DNA of 64,000 bases from Morella rubra (GCA_003952965.2 CM025852.1:19541279-19605278); one strand, 5' to 3'; counted from the stretch's first letter, positions 37,801 through 51,100 are shown. Numbers and translations are program-made. Notes: generated by a model from the sequence alone, not told the origin.

Positions 37801-40800
37801 GAAACCACCATCCTGGTAGAAGATGATATGGCTGAAACTGCCTACTGCCATCTGTTTGATATTTATATTGCAACAGTATCCTTTCTCAGAACTGGTTAGG
37901 TTTTCCAGAATCAAATAATAACTTGATATTCATCCAGACCCATGGTATGAGGTAGCATATATTGGGTTTAGTCAAGCATGACAAGAATAGCCAGGATCAA
38001 CAGTTCAGACACAACAACAATTTACCAATGAAAGTTGCAGTTCCTGTCTCTTCTAGTTGAAAATGGTTTGCTAGTCAATTAACTATGTCTAAAAGGTTGC
38101 GAACGCTGGGAACCCAGCGTTTGTTTCAGGTGTTTTGATTATTTATGTTTCCCATTGTGAATCCACTAGCAGTTTTGGGTTACCTCTTCAGATGGTGCGT
38201 TAGCTAATGCTTGATTTGCATGTTGGCCAACTTAGCTTAAGTTTTTGGGCAGATTGTTAATAATGTGGTTACATGAGAATAATATATCAAACAAAAATTC
38301 AACATGCAGCCTCAGGTAAAGATCTGTGTTTATTATAGGATGGAATTCTTCATATTGACATGCTTATGAGAGATGTGGCTTTGAAAAGGGTTTTAAATAT
38401 GCAGTCCGAGATTTACTTAATGCGTGACATGGTGCATTGCCATTGATGCTAGGTTTCTGAAATTGTTCCTCACCCCCGCCCCACCCCAAACTCCCCACAC
38501 CAAATAAAAAAGGAAGAAAAAATGAGGGTCGATGTATGTGCTTGGTAGTATGTGTCTGAAAATTGGTAAGAAATTCTTATTAGAGGTTTTCCTGGTTTAT
38601 CACTAAAAATTGTTCAGTTTCACCGGTTGTTTCCATTAATGATTGCAGTAATTTGGGTTTCCCTTATGACTGCAAAGAATTGTGTGACTATTTGTTCATA
38701 CCTTAAAGTAGATATTCAGTGAAAGGATTGCTTGATATGACTGGTTAAATATCAGTTTCAAATCATCATTTTTTTGGGATTCAAGGACGTCTCATCCTCC
38801 TTCAGCAACTTTTGTTCATTCCAGTTTGCTTTGCTTTTCTGTCTTTATTCTGCCACCTTCTAATATGCTAATTAATATTTACTTCTTTGTGATGTGTTAG
38901 TGCAACAAGGAGCTGCATTGCTATTCTCAAGTTCACTGCCTGTTGTTAGACATGTTATTGATGCTGCTTTTGATCGGCAAGGACATGGCAAACAGCTGGT
39001 GAGGATGCAGATTCTTTCACCTTGCTTTTTGTATTCTTTTTGTTGCTCTAATATTTGTTGGTTAGTTTTTTCGGCTATCTTTTTATGTTGCTTATCTCAT
39101 ATGGATCTGCTTCTTGGAATGAAAGATTCTAAGATTAGCAGGCTGTGGTCTTTTATGGAGATGCATGCGAGTCTATGAAAGTAGCATTGAGAGGAGTTCA
39201 TTTATGTCATGACTCACAGAAGAATGTTGCATCCTGTGTCTTGGTGAGGCGAAAAAGTGAGGTCCATAGCATAAAGGGTGATGGGCGAATTATGAATGTG
39301 CTTTTGGAGTGCATTTATAATGAACTCAAAGACTATTTACAGATATAAAAGAATATTTGAATCTGAATTTCTGTTGTGTGAAACCAGGCGGGTTTGATAA
39401 TGTGTATAGCTCAAAAATATGGCCAAAATTCCTTAAGCACTCAAACTGAGGAATGTTCGTACCGATATTATTTTCTCAGAGGATTGGTTATTGATTCCTT
39501 CTTTCACTTGGTTCATGGAAAAGTTTTCACCCCCCTGCGTGGTGATTATTGTGCTTTCATGAAATTGATGAGGTCTCTCTAAAAACATCTTATTTGTACC
39601 ACCAGTGAGTTATGTGGTGCTTCATTTTGTGCCTAGTACAGAGTTAAGTGGGGTCTAGATTTTATGTTTATTGCTTCCTGACTAGCATAAAGAAAAACAA
39701 TGACACATGATGAAAGTTGAAAGTTGAAAGTTGAATGTCTTTTTTCTGGATATGTCAACTGAAACAGATTGGAGCTTGTATGTTCCCCAGATTTGACAAT
39801 AATAAATCTGATGGGGCTCAAGGAAACTAGAAATCTCAAATTAAATTTCTTACACCATGTGTGCCAAATAGTTAGGTGATTGACGTCTGGGAATAATCCC
39901 TGAAAGGTGGGAAAAGGTACCTCATTCTAGGCTATATAAGATATGTAAGATGGGCAAGTTATTTATGTTTGTCCATTGGAAAGAAGGATAATTCAAAAAA
40001 AAAAATAGAAAAGAAGAGAGAAAAAGGTCAAGAAAGAGGGAGGGAGAGAGGAGAGGGGGGGGACGAAAAGAAACACACAAGAAAGTTTTGTATCTGCGAT
40101 AGAAGATGTGGATATTAGATTATCAAGCTGAAATGTGGTCATAGAGCATAAAATGGGATATAACACGCAACCTCAGCATTATGACACATGGTTTTCAATT
40201 GTGTATCAGGAAATCCTATATTTTGGGATATTTAGCAAAAATCTTGTAGTTCCCGTCTCCTAAGAATCTTCTAATTTTTCTGAAATGTTCTTAAATGGCA
40301 AATACAGTCTGCACTGCATGCTCTTGCAAATATAGCAGGAGAATCAAGACCGGAGGATAAAATTTTACTGAATGGAAATGCAGAGGAAAGTTTGCGAAAA
40401 TTAATCTATGAAACAGCATCCAAGAGTCCAAAGCTGACACCATCTGTGAGTAATTTTTTTTTCATTCACTCATTTTTTTAATTTGTCTCTTCTTCTCATA
40501 TCATTTAATCATGCTCAAATGTGGTTTCTTTTGGTTTTATTGGAAGAGTACAGGTCAATTTCATTCCTCTAAATACTGTTGACAAAAAAGAGAGGTGAAA
40601 AATACATTTTTCACCCCCTCAGCTATTAGGGTCCTAACACTTTGCATCCCAGAGTATCGGTTTCATTACATTTTGCCCCTCAACTACTGACTGCACTTTA
40701 CACCCCTTACCGTTAATTTGGACGAAAATTGTTATTTGGTTCAATGAAATGATGACAAATTATGAGGGCAAAAACGTCATTTCATTGAACCAAACTAGCA

Positions 40801-42874
40801 ATTTCCGTCCAAATTAACGATGTAAAGTGTAAACGGTTAGTAGTTGAAGGGCGAAAATGTAACAAAATCAGTAGTCTGGGATGCCAAGTGTCAGAACCCA
40901 AATAGTCGAATGGCTAAAAGTGTATTTAAACCCCCCCCCCCCCACCCCCAAAAAAAAAAAAAAGGAAGAAAAAAATTAACATCTTCAAATCATAACATTT
41001 AGGCATGGTATGATAATTTGTCTGCAGATTCATCTACTTGTTTGGCTATGTCTAATTAGTTGGGTTGCTTCTCATTTTTCACTTGTCTGCTCTTTAAAGG
41101 ATCCTGAAGTCTTACCAAGTTGTTTGTTCAATTGGCAGGGCCTTTTGGTATCAGTTCTTCAACAGGACTCAGAGATTCGATTGGCGGTGAGAATTTCAAA
41201 TGCATGTTTCTATGTTTTCCTGAATATAGCCATAGTTTGAGAGTTATACTAAGATGATGTATATAGAGGTTTTACTCTCAACTAGTTTGTTCTGGAGAAC
41301 CCCTTCAGGCCTCATGGAACCATTTTATAAGTTTGTAGTACTATGAACGAAATCTTTCTGGACCTTGGTTTTCTTAAATCTTTCTGATTTATTTATTTGT
41401 TATTCAATCTACTTGCTCTAGGCCTGGTTTTTTTTTGTCAGGGTATGATTTGTCCTTTCTGAAAGCATTATATTTCTTCAGTGATAGCCTTTTCTTTCCT
41501 TGGGCTATTCCTATGGTGCTTCTGCTTTTGCATACAATCCACTTTGCATAGGGATGGGACTGGTAACTGAATAAAATTAGGTGAACTGAATAAGAACAGC
41601 TCCATGAAATGTTGTTGAGCAGTAGTTGTTGCCAAAAAGACCGGACGGCATCTGAAAAGAGAGAATATGTGGAACTTTATTATGGCAAACTGATGTTGAA
41701 ATTTAACTGCTGTATCTGGTGTTTGCAGTTGCTAATGATAAGCTTTTGTATATGAATATTTTCAGGCGTACAGGGCAATAACTGGAATGGTGGCTCGGCC
41801 ATGGTTCCTGATGGAGATTTGCTCAAAACAGGAAATAATAAGCACAGTAACTGATGTAAATACTGAAACCACAAAAATAGGTCTGTTTTCTTGCCTCTAT
41901 GTTTTTTTATCTACACTGAATTATCATTGTGCATTTTGAGTATTGATGGTGAACAGTCTCATGGTTATTCCTTAATACCAATAACAAATAAGTTGGATCG
42001 AGTTCCTTTTTAAATTTATTGTTGTTATATGAAGTTCATCTCCACTTTATGAATTTCTCAAACTCTAGTTATTCTCAGTTGCTTGATATCTGGTTTCTAT
42101 TCGACTTGCAGAGGAGAATATCATCAGTTGTATTTTAGAATCTGTTTTCCAACTGTGTTTCCCAAGTTTTTCAGAATTTTCTAATCAAATGAGGAGAATA
42201 TTTCCAGGTATGGAAGCTAGATATAAATGTTGCCAGTCAATCCACATGGCCCTCGCATCCTCAAGTAAACTTAACAGTGATCCTGCTGTTGCTGGAATAG
42301 CAACCAAGGTAAGGGCTATTCTCTGTTAATTCGTGTGGCCCAGGTGAGATCACAAGACATGCATGTTTTAGATGGATTGACTAAGAACTCTGGGAGTGGT
42401 ATTTAAGCAGTCGAACAAAAATCTTACACTGCACATGATTGGCATGCCCAAATGAGCATCTTATACGCCCAGGGGGAGTTAGCTACGCTGGTCATCCCCT
42501 TCCACCTTTTTGAATAGAAAAAAAAAAAAAGTATAGGTCTCTATGGTTGTGCTTCAATCATGCTACCCTTGCATTTATGTGTGCCAGTGGCATGGCATTC
42601 GTGGTTGTATGGTTTAAATTGTTCGAGAAGAAGAGTGACATGTAAAAATCCTTCCTGTGAAATGAGTGAGTGAAGCAGAATGACCACATCTTTAGTGAAA
42701 ATTGGTTTTGTTCCTTTTGGTTGGGGGGAATAAGGTGATTAACATTTTTTTTTTCCTTTTAACATGTAGTTTTTCCTCCTTTTGCAGTTGCAGGAAGCTG
42801 TTAGGATGGGTCCATATCTTCGTAGAAAGCATACTGAAGCTCAACCTGTAGTGATGACGGCTGAGAGATTTTAG
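31844..42874 (+). CDS. PSMD5-like: PSMD5-like ARM/HEAT-repeat proteasome assembly factor
   Basis: Seventeen exons join in phase: 31844-31916, 32010-32073, 32553-32661, 32804-32866, 33053-33156, 34075-34141, 34256-34327, 34627-34788, 35507-35580, 35667-35761, 37077-37184, 38901-38998, 40308-40445, 41139-41186, 41766-41880, 42208-42308 and 42788-42874, giving 525 residues (human PSMD5 is about 504). All introns are GT-AG. The protein is all-alpha, with repeated armadillo-type helices and conserved pieces such as GNERVATASMDAIKTLAG, SALHALANIAGE, PSGLLVSVLQQDSEIRLAAYR, RPWFLMEICSK and TTKIGMEARYKCC near the C-terminus. PSMD5/S5b acts with the 19S base ATPases during 26S proteasome assembly; the same role in this plant is inferred. 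From memory it matches Arabidopsis At3g15180. The junction 35761 to 37077 is the least certain; a decoy exon lies at 35944. Confidence 0.88.
35661..35666 (+). other. NAGNAG tandem splice acceptor
   Basis: The acceptor of PSMD5-like exon 10 reads tagcag. Using the first AG adds one codon (Ser); using the second gives the 525-residue model. Both stay in frame. Confidence 0.6.
40596..40930. mobile_element. Long inverted-repeat foldback element in PSMD5-like intron 13
   Basis: The left arm (from about 40599: aaatacatttttcacccc... tttgcatcccagagta... acattttgcccctcaacta... ttaatttggacgaaaatt) is repeated in reverse complement on the right (to about 40927: aaatacacttttagcc... cttggcatcccagacta... 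cattttcgcccttcaacta... ttaatttggacggaaatt). Arms are about 145 bp with roughly 80% identity around a ~45-bp centre. It is non-coding and resembles plant foldback or Mutator-type MITEs. No target duplication was resolved. Confidence 0.7.
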
Positions 42875-43210
42875 GTACTTATCAGTTACTGTGAAACTGA
42901 TATGTGTCGTCCTCGTTTTAGACAGCCCTTTGCTATATAGGATATGAGTATGGGACCTTTTGTAAATATACCCGAGACACAAGACTTGTGGCTCTTGGTT
43001 GTCACACAACTTGCAAAGCTGCCTAATTAAACTGGAACTTTGACTCGTAAAACTGCAGCTAGGAGTGAAGTTTTGATTTTGAGCACCAGTGATAATCTCC
43101 CTCGGATGGGGCAAAATGAAATTATTAGATTCCTCTGATGCTTCACTTGGCATTAAGGAAGAAAAACTGTTTAGAATCTTCCTTTCCCAACTTAATTCAG
43201 TTGAAAACCA

Positions 43211-43499
43211 CTAGGAAGGCTGTAGCCCAGTTGCTACTACCCATTAATTCACTAATTCCAAAATCAAGAGTTGAAGTCGTGACATAAGTTGAAATCGATT
43301 GCGAAAGTAAAGCTTGACTTTGGGTCTAGCGGGTGAGACCGGATTGGCTGGTGGTCTTGCTAGTGCTATGGTGACGGGTAGGAGCTATGACTCAAACCGA
43401 CATTTTGCAGTAAGGGGAGGGAGTGCTTCTACGGTCACATCCAGGGAGGGTTGCTATGCTAGTTGCCCTTTCTTCCTTTTTAACCCAACAAAAAAAAAC
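43211..43499 (+). mobile_element. Probable SINE
   Basis: It starts with ggctgtagcccagttgctac, which resembles a pol III A-box. It has a weaker B-box-like gagttgaagtc about 50 bases on, and ends tttttaacccaacaaaaaaaaa. No clear target duplication was found. The same element is present in the second block at about 51690-51978. Confidence 0.4.
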
Positions 43500-44129
43500 T
43501 CGGGAGAAAACCTAAGCTATATCGTGATACTCATATACACTATTTGTATAATATTGCATATAAGATTCATATTCTATATAAATGAGCTTGTAACATAAGG
43601 CAGTATTAGGTCATGTTAATGTGATACAAACTGTTCTGTCCAAAGTTTTTGTTCCAGAATCAGTTCTGTTGTGCTGACTGATACTGAAACATTAATGGCA
43701 ATTTGATTTGCACCGCAAAAAATGAAGTATTTCAGATAAATACGTACAGGGGATGAATATCTACAGGCTACTATCTTCCTAATCAATTAGGGGAACCTCA
43801 GCCAAATATCAAACTGAAATGGTTGAGCATTATGCGAAAGACCACTAAAACGTGTAATCATCGGCTCTCCACTGCGATGTCTTGTTTCAAAAATTCAGAG
43901 TGAATAGGACGAATTTTTAAAACAGCTTAATTAATGTGTCGGTCTCTAGTTTAACTTTTTTTCAAATTGGCTCTTCTGTTTTAATTTTTCCTTGACGAGT
44001 TCTTAAAATTAACTACTTGTCTCAAAAAAAGTCCTAACCAATTTTAATGTGCAACTGATGGAATATACTTACATTGCTAATGGAAAACACGTCATCATTA
44101 ATTATCAACTAACATCTAAATTTACTTAG

Positions 44130-44330
44130 CTCAGGTCGTTTTTTTTTTAATCAAAAAAAGGTCATCACTAGTGTGATCATCAGCTCTGCCCACTGAAACC
44201 TAGTGCATGCACACTGGGACCATTTGGAGCAGAATGTGATTGCTAAGGTTTGAACCTTTTGTCACGAATTTAACCTTTAGGTCCTAGCCAAAGCTCATCA
44301 CCATTAAGCCACTATCTCTTGTGGTCAACT
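44130..44330 (-). mobile_element. Probable SINE, minus strand
   Basis: On the minus strand it reads tggcttaatggtgatgag (A-box-like) followed by ggttcaaacctt (B-box-like), then unrelated sequence to a T/A-rich end near 44140. This is the tRNA-derived SINE layout. Ends are approximate and no target duplication was confirmed. Confidence 0.45.
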
Positions 44331-44807
44331 TGGTTGCTTAATAGTGACATGTTTTTCGTTAGCAGAATATGCTTATAGAATAAACTACTTAGGACAAGTA
44401 GCTAATGTTAAAGACCTTCAGAGAAAAAATTAAAATTGAGAAATTAAATTGAAAAAAAGTTAAACTCTAAGATTAGCATTAATTAAGCCTTTCAAATATT
44501 ATCAGCAAATATGTGAAATAAAGCCACTATGAACTGGAAAATGATAAAAGTACGTGGAGTGACTGGAGTCTTCTATTCTTTCATAAAGTCGGAGCGGGTG
44601 GGCTCTGGGCCGAGTGCTATGCATCTCGCATTGAAAGACGATCTGCGGCCCAATAAGGAAACATAAAGAGCAATTTTGAAACTACCGAATGGCCCCATAT
44701 CCTTACAAACGAGGACTGGAATACAGCTCACTTCCAAGGGTGAAAAGGGGAATGTAATACGTTCTCTCAGTCACCTTCCTGGTTCCCAGTGTGGATAAAG
44801 AACGAGC

Positions 44808-44810
<3 letters not shown>

Positions 44811-44840
<30 letters not shown>
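44811..44840. repeat. (AG)15 microsatellite in the bS20c 5' leader
   Basis: Fifteen AG units lie 34 bases before the bS20c start codon. The second copy has 14 units (53287-53314), and its flanking A run is also shorter by two. Confidence 0.95.
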
Positions 44841-44842
<2 letters not shown>

Positions 44843-44874
44843 GAGGTTTCTACTCTGGACAGAGAGCGGGAGAG

Positions 44875-46999
44875 ATGGCAACCACGTCATTAGCTTGTTT
44901 GGCCCTTCCTTCAAAACTGAGAAATTCTCTCGCACTTAGTGGCCCTTCTTCTTCTCCTTCGTCTTGTTCTTCTACGAATCCGACAAGTTTGACAAGTACA
45001 TTCAGGTCGCTCAGTTTCTCTGCTAACCTCTCACACAATGTATTCTTCAGAGGTAAATGCCAGATTCAAACCCGTTGAAAGCATCTTTTCGTTTTGGGTC
45101 TAATAAATTCACCATTGTATCCTCACTCCAAGGTACAGTCTTTCTTTTTCCGTAGTAAGTTCCCGTTTGGTTGCTGAGAAAAGTGAGGATTAATAAGGAG
45201 ATGAGATATTTGAAATGTTTTGTTTCGCGTTGTTACTATCGAAATTTAAACGGGAAAAAAACCCCAGCTAAACCGAGCATAATTGAAAAATTTTTCCTCT
45301 TAAAATTCCTGATTTTCGGGTCTATCAAAGTTACAATCAATTGCAATTCCTTGTTTATGCTTTTTCTGAAAGCTCTAACTTGGTGGAATGAAAGTTTAAG
45401 AGGATTTTAACTTCTGGGTTTTGAGAACTTCAGGGCATTTGTCAATGAGCACAACACAGAGGCCAACTCGCCATTTCGTTGTGTGTGAGGCGGCTCCAAC
45501 GAAAAAGGCTGACTCAGCTGCAAAGAGGACTCGTCAAGCTGAGAAAAGGCGTATCTACAACAAGTCTCGGAAGTCTGAAGTCAAGACCCGGATGAAGAAG
45601 GTATACATTATCGAAAGTTGTGTCTAAACCGATAACCATTGTTGCTTGATTTTTATTTTGATATGAAAAAAATAGGTTTAGTTTTGCGTTGTTAAGTGTT
45701 GACTAGCATCAAGATGTTTTGGGTTGTGAAACTTTGAAGACTATATTCGGTTCTATTTTAATTTTGGGATTTCCGAGCTTTTATGAATATAGGAGAGTTT
45801 CTGTTGTAAGAATTAAGAATCGTTAAGAGGTACTGGTAAACTTGTGTTTTTTCCCCTTTCCAAATCAGTGTAACTCATCTGGACCGTATTAGATGGTGAG
45901 CGAACTATTGGCGGGCATGTCGGACATTTCTCAGCACAATTTTGGAGAGCCAAACTCTTTTGATTTTGTTTGTTTTGGTTTTTCTCCTTTATGCATGCTT
46001 AAAACCAAATCGAATTTGTAGGTTATTAAGATGTTTAATGATGTTTCTGATGCCTATTTATGCCAGTTTAAATTTTAGTGCTGCTATCCTGATGTTTAGC
46101 AAATGCACGGTAATAGGCGTGACATTCTTGTGTGGATTACTCTTAAATGGTCTCTGTGTAAATGCATGCGCATAAAAGAGCTGTGAGTAATGCATCGTTT
46201 CACCTGGGAGTTTTTTAGTTGTGAACAACTTGACAGTTGAATTGGGACTTCGATCTGCTACATTTGCTCTTATATTCATCTTTGTTTGATTCTTACTTTG
46301 AAAATTGGTAAATAAGTGAGTATGACAAAGATCTGCATATAGTCTTTGCGTGACTGAAGAAGGTAGGCATTACGATCCTGAAAGATTCAAGTGCTGGAAT
46401 GAAGCGATGATGAGATGTTGCATATAGTCTTGCTTCAAGTGACCATCACTAGCATCATAATAATACACATACAAACTTTATAAAAGAGTCCGTACTGAGG
46501 CTAGTATAAGTACCCACAGTGTTCATATTCTTTCTGATGGATTTAGTTTGCAACTTGATGAGTTGTCATGTGGAGCAACGAGGCTCATCGGGAAGCATAG
46601 GTCGACTGCACATTGTAGAAATTGGGTTTCAATGAGATGTTGATGCCCTCTGAAAGGAGATGTATATCTTTGTTTTAATGAGTGAGCACTTAACTTATCA
46701 TGCTGCTGATAACTATGGGGCGTTGTGATGGTATCTGAAGAAGAAATTTATTTTAACTTTTCTAGGTTTTGGAAGCTCTGGATGTGCTCAAGAAGAAACC
46801 TGAAGCAGAAGCTGAAGAAGTTCTTCCAATTGAGAAACTAATTGCGGATGCATATTCAGTTATAGACAAGGCGGTGAGGGTGGGAACACTGCACAGGAAC
46901 ACTGGAGCACGCAGGAAATCTCGGCTGGCACGAAGAAAGAAGGCTGTGGAGATCCACCATGGCTGGTATACCCCAGCCCCTGCCGTAAATGCATTGTAG
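44875..46999 (+). CDS. PRPS20: Plastid 30S ribosomal protein bS20c
   Basis: Three exons: 44875-45052, 45434-45600 and 46766-46999, in phase, giving 192 residues. Residues 1 to about 76 are rich in Ser, Thr, Leu and Ala with few acids, a typical chloroplast transit peptide ([18 protein letters not shown]...). The mature part begins near [19 protein letters not shown] and continues as the basic helical S20 fold: [53 protein letters not shown]. It ends [14 protein letters not shown]. bS20 binds 16S rRNA early in small-subunit assembly in the plastid. A (AG)15 run sits in the 5' leader. From memory it matches Arabidopsis At3g15190. It lies 2 kb downstream of, and in the same direction as, the PSMD5-like gene. 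Confidence 0.95.
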
Positions 47000-47673
47000 A
47001 CTCTCCTGCAACCTTGTGAAAATTTGTGTAAGACTGTGTTGAAGTTCCTCATTAAGAGATTTATGAATCATAATTCCTCGTGGAACGACTCTTAGGTACT
47101 TGATGTAGATTAGCTCCAGTTCTGTTCTGAATCCTTTTGTTACAAAATCTGATGTCTGATATCCTGTAATCTAGAACCTCATTGCTTGGAGATGATGCTT
47201 AAACTTGCCGATAAGATCCATTCTAATACCACGCTCTCTTTCTTTTTGTCCTGGACATAATTGCGGAAGCCATGCACAGAGCCAGTTGCCAATGAATAAG
47301 CAAGGGAAAATCGTATTGCAAATGGGAAAGCAGTACTTAGCCGAAAAAAAAGGGAAGCAGCTACTCCAGTAGAATATTTTGATTTTTCTGTACTTAACCT
47401 ACATGATGTAATCCTTTGGCTCTTTTGAATCAATGGCTCAGAAAGAAAAGAAAAAAGGAACAATAAGCAGAGGAGCATTGACTCTAGGTTTATTTTATCT
47501 CAAAAAGATAAAAGACCTTTGTTTTCTCCAACGAAGATTAAATATTTTCTCAGAACTTTTTCTATGTTGTGTCTCACGAACTAAACAAAGTTCCACCTAG
47601 GAGAGACAGACAGAACAAACAGGAAATTGAATTCCATCAAGAATCCTAAAGAAAGTTAATTACAAACAAAGAG

Positions 47674-47839
47674 ATGGGAATCGCAACGATTGACGTGCTT
47701 TCGTCATGCTTGGCTCTTCCTTGGGTGCAAAGAGATCTATTTGTCAGCAGTCCTTGTTCTTCTTCTAAGATAAATTTCTCCACCTTCAGGTCTCTCATCT
47801 GCTCCACTAACCTCTCTAGCAGTTGTGTCCTCTCGAAAG
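47674..47839 (+). pseudogene. Relic of bS20c exon 1 (left copy)
   Basis: An open stretch from ATG to a gtaatg donor encodes 55 residues plus one base, the same end phase as bS20c exon 1. It shares SCLALP, STFRSL and ANLS/TNLS-type residues with the bS20c transit peptide. The A copy is cut by the N gap 200 bases later; in the B copy the sequence beyond shows no exon 2 or 3. It is best read as a truncated tandem copy of bS20c. Confidence 0.65.
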
Positions 47840-48040
47840 GTAATGTAAACCCCAAACCGATCTCTCTCTTTGGCCATATATATTTGTGTGTGTTTTTTTC
47901 TAATTCTTCCTACTCTCTATGTAAAATATGAAACCTTAACTTGAGATGAAAAAAGAGCTAGAAATAAAGGTAAGGGTTTACATCTTTTTGCATAATGTTG
48001 ATTGTTCTTTTTAGGAAAGAAATAACCTTTTCAACCGAAG

Positions 48041-48140
48041 NNNNNNNNNNNNNNNNNNNNNNNNNNNNNNNNNNNNNNNNNNNNNNNNNNNNNNNNNNNN
48101 NNNNNNNNNNNNNNNNNNNNNNNNNNNNNNNNNNNNNNNN
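48041..48140. other. Assembly gap (100 N)
   Basis: Exactly 100 N bases, the placeholder for a scaffold gap of unknown size. The left flank ends at a base that corresponds to 56514 in the other copy. Confidence 1.
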
Positions 48141-51100
48141 GGTATCATTAGGGCGTCACAGGTGATACATATACACCGCGGGATCTACGTACCGGTTGAT
48201 TAATTTCTCGCTTAAGTGACTGGTGACAGTAAAGAGAATGTTGTTATGCATGTTGTAGGAGTTGGTCGAATGAATATAGATGGACAAATTGATGCAGGGC
48301 CAACAACGTCATTTCACTTTGAACCACAACTCGATGCAATTTCTCCGTCGCAACTTAACTGATGTAATGTATACATAGTGATAGGTGGTCTAAGAACGGG
48401 TGGGTAGATAGAGAGTGTGGTGAGACAGGCGTCGTTAGTTGAGAGCGAAAATGGGCCGTAACAAAGAATGTGGCCAGAATCCAGATAGTCTGGTGGTGTG
48501 GATAGTGCAAGTGACTCCAGAGAGCACATATAATAGGGTTCGAATGGCTAAAAGGTACGGTATGTCGTACTTCGTTAGATTTAGTGGCCTGCTCCTCGGG
48601 AGCCGCCCCTCATCCGATCATGCGCAGACCATCCCCTCGAGCAAAAAAAAAGGAAGAAAGATAGAAGAGTATTAGAGTCCTTTTCAAATGCATATAAAGT
48701 GATTGGTAAGTGCAAGCTGCCGCGAAGACGTTGTGCATGGGGCACGGTAGGTACTGATAATTTGTCTGCAGATATCTCTACTTGTTTGGTACGTCACTAT
48801 GTCTAGATTAGCTATGTTAGGGGTAGTTTGCAGTGTTCTCAGTAATTTTTCACCTTTAGTTTTCCGCTCGCTCATGTGTAAGAAGGCTCTCACTTATGGA
48901 AGGTCTTACGCCTCAGTGTGAGTGCCAAATGTCGTGTTGTTTTTCGTTCGAAGAATTGGTGGCCGGCATGGCCTTTCTGGTGGTAGGTCTCAGTATCTGG
49001 ATCAACACGGGATAGACTTGCTAGAGGGATCTTGTCGAGGTTGGTGACAGGTCTGAGAAGGTGTATCAAATGCATCGATTATCACTTGTGGAATGATTTC
49101 CTCTGCCGGCGTAGAATTGATATCGCTCTATTTAATATGTGGTGAGAGTGTATAGGTGCGCTGCTGGAAGCCATGAAAACAATGGTGAATTGTTTTATTA
49201 GTAAACACGTTGTGAGGTAAGCGGAAAAAGGGTTTTAGACTCGTCAGCACTTAAGTTTGTATCATGGTATGGAGGCCTCCTTCAGTGCTTTGGGAACACT
49301 GCCCGGGTCGTGGGATTGTTTATTAGAAGTGAGATGTGTTAGTGAGCTTAGTTATAATGTCAGGCAAAAGAGTCCTTGGTCTGGAGCAGCCGATTTGGTG
49401 TTTCTTAATGTCTTTTGGTACTGAGTTTTAATCTGTAGTTTGTTAGTTGGAAATGCGACAGTCAGGCATTGCTGAAGCATATTGGCTGCGTAAGGGCGGT
49501 CGCTGTGTGATGCGTTTATTCTTAGGTTTTGTCGTAGTCCAGAGTGGATCATGAATTTGGTGTCGGTCGCTTCCTGAGAAGAGCTAAGGCATTGAATATC
49601 GCATCGCTTCGGTTCTCGAGCGCTGTATGGCGTTACAGCCTTTGATTTTTCGACCTTGTGGCTATATTGCCCTGGATGGGATGGTGGCTTTATTCTGTGC
49701 TTTTGTCATGAGCAATACTATGCTAGGCATTATTGGGCATAGGGAAATGTTGTGGAGACGTAGTAGGGGTAACACCTGGTTGAAGACTATAAGCGATTAG
49801 GGTGGCAGAGGCTGAATAAAAGAACCGCGATTCCATGATGGATGTGTTTGTTGAGCGGCGCAGGGCTAGCTCATGTTGCCCATGTGTTGAGCTAAAGACC
49901 GGACTGGAGGTCATCATTGAAGAAAGAGACGAAATGAAAGATACTTGTTGAGAAGATATTCTTAATGTTGTATGGGACCAAGATGCGGCTCTGAATCGAG
50001 CTTGTTGTAAAAATTCGTACGACTGTGGCTGTAGAGGCATTTTTGGTTGATTTGGTGCATGGGTTCGATGCTTAGTGAGTAGCCATGATTGTGTTAGTAT
50101 TGGAAATTATTATCTCTGAAGGCGTTCAGCATGCGCAGGCTAATAAACTAGGAGCATGGCGGTGTCTTGTTGAGCTCGGTTACCATAGGTTCCCATGACA
50201 TGGAGATTTTGCTGGGCTATAGAGCATAGAGGAAATAAGATTGCAAGGGTACTCAAACTAGTTGTGAACGTGGGTGAAGTTGTTATCGATACGTGGAACA
50301 CACACCAAAAGAGATGTAATTTTCCTTGACCGTCCTAATGTTCTTTATTTAGATCTTAAGCAGTAGGACGCTATGGGAAATTATATCAGCTATCCCTGTG
50401 CATGTTTGAAAGGTATTGATTGGTGAGCAAGGCAGGTTCCTCTCATGGTGTTGATATATAATACCCTCTCAATCACCCTGTAGATAACAAATAGTTTTGA
50501 GGATACGTGTAAGTTCCTTTTGTAAATATTATTGTTTGTTTAATGATTGTCAGAGGCTGAGAGGTTCTCATTATTCTCTACCACTTCGTAGAGCTGAATG
50601 TTTCAAACTCTTCAGACGTAATTTATATTCTCAGTTGCTTGATATCTGGTTTCTATTCGACTTGCAGAGGAGAATATCATCAGTTGTATTTTAGAATCTG
50701 TTTTCCAACTGTGTTTCCCAAGTTTTTCAGAATTTTCTAATCAAATGAGGAGAATATTTCCAGGTATGGAAGCTAGATATAAATGTTGCCAGTCAATCCA
50801 CATGGCCCTCGCATCCTCAAGTAAACTTAACAGTGATCAATGGTTAGCAGTCAGCTATTCTCAATGGCCCTTCACAAGACATGCATTGAACTCTGGGAGT
50901 GGTAAAGCTCGACAGTGATCCTGCAACATGATTGGCAATGCCCTGAAGAATAGCTCCAAGGTGTGGCCTCATGGTTGAGATTCAATCATGGCCCAGGTGG
51001 ATTTGATCACAAGACATCTTCACACTGTTTGCGATGAGGGACTTGGATTGGCTTTTAAGGTCAAATGTTCGATGCGAATCGGTTAAGAGTGACATGGTTT

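Larger units (their letters stand above)
42688..48040. repeat. Left copy of a near-identical 5.35-kb duplicated block
   Basis: This block is repeated at 51165-56514 with an offset of 8474-8478 bases. I saw only about three single-base differences (for example at 45230, 46695 and 47333) plus a shorter AG microsatellite and a base lost near 42713. The block ends exactly where the N gap begins. It holds the PSMD5-like last exon, bS20c and the bS20c exon-1 relic. It is probably an assembly duplication. Confidence 0.9.

Noticed and set aside
42692..43153. A 153-residue minus-strand gene
   Set aside because: It is antisense to the PSMD5-like last exon and 3' UTR, with no family resemblance. The second copy breaks it into two frames.
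48439..50040. Several small open frames right of the N gap
   Set aside because: They fall in the error-like copy of PSMD5-like intron sequence and match no protein.
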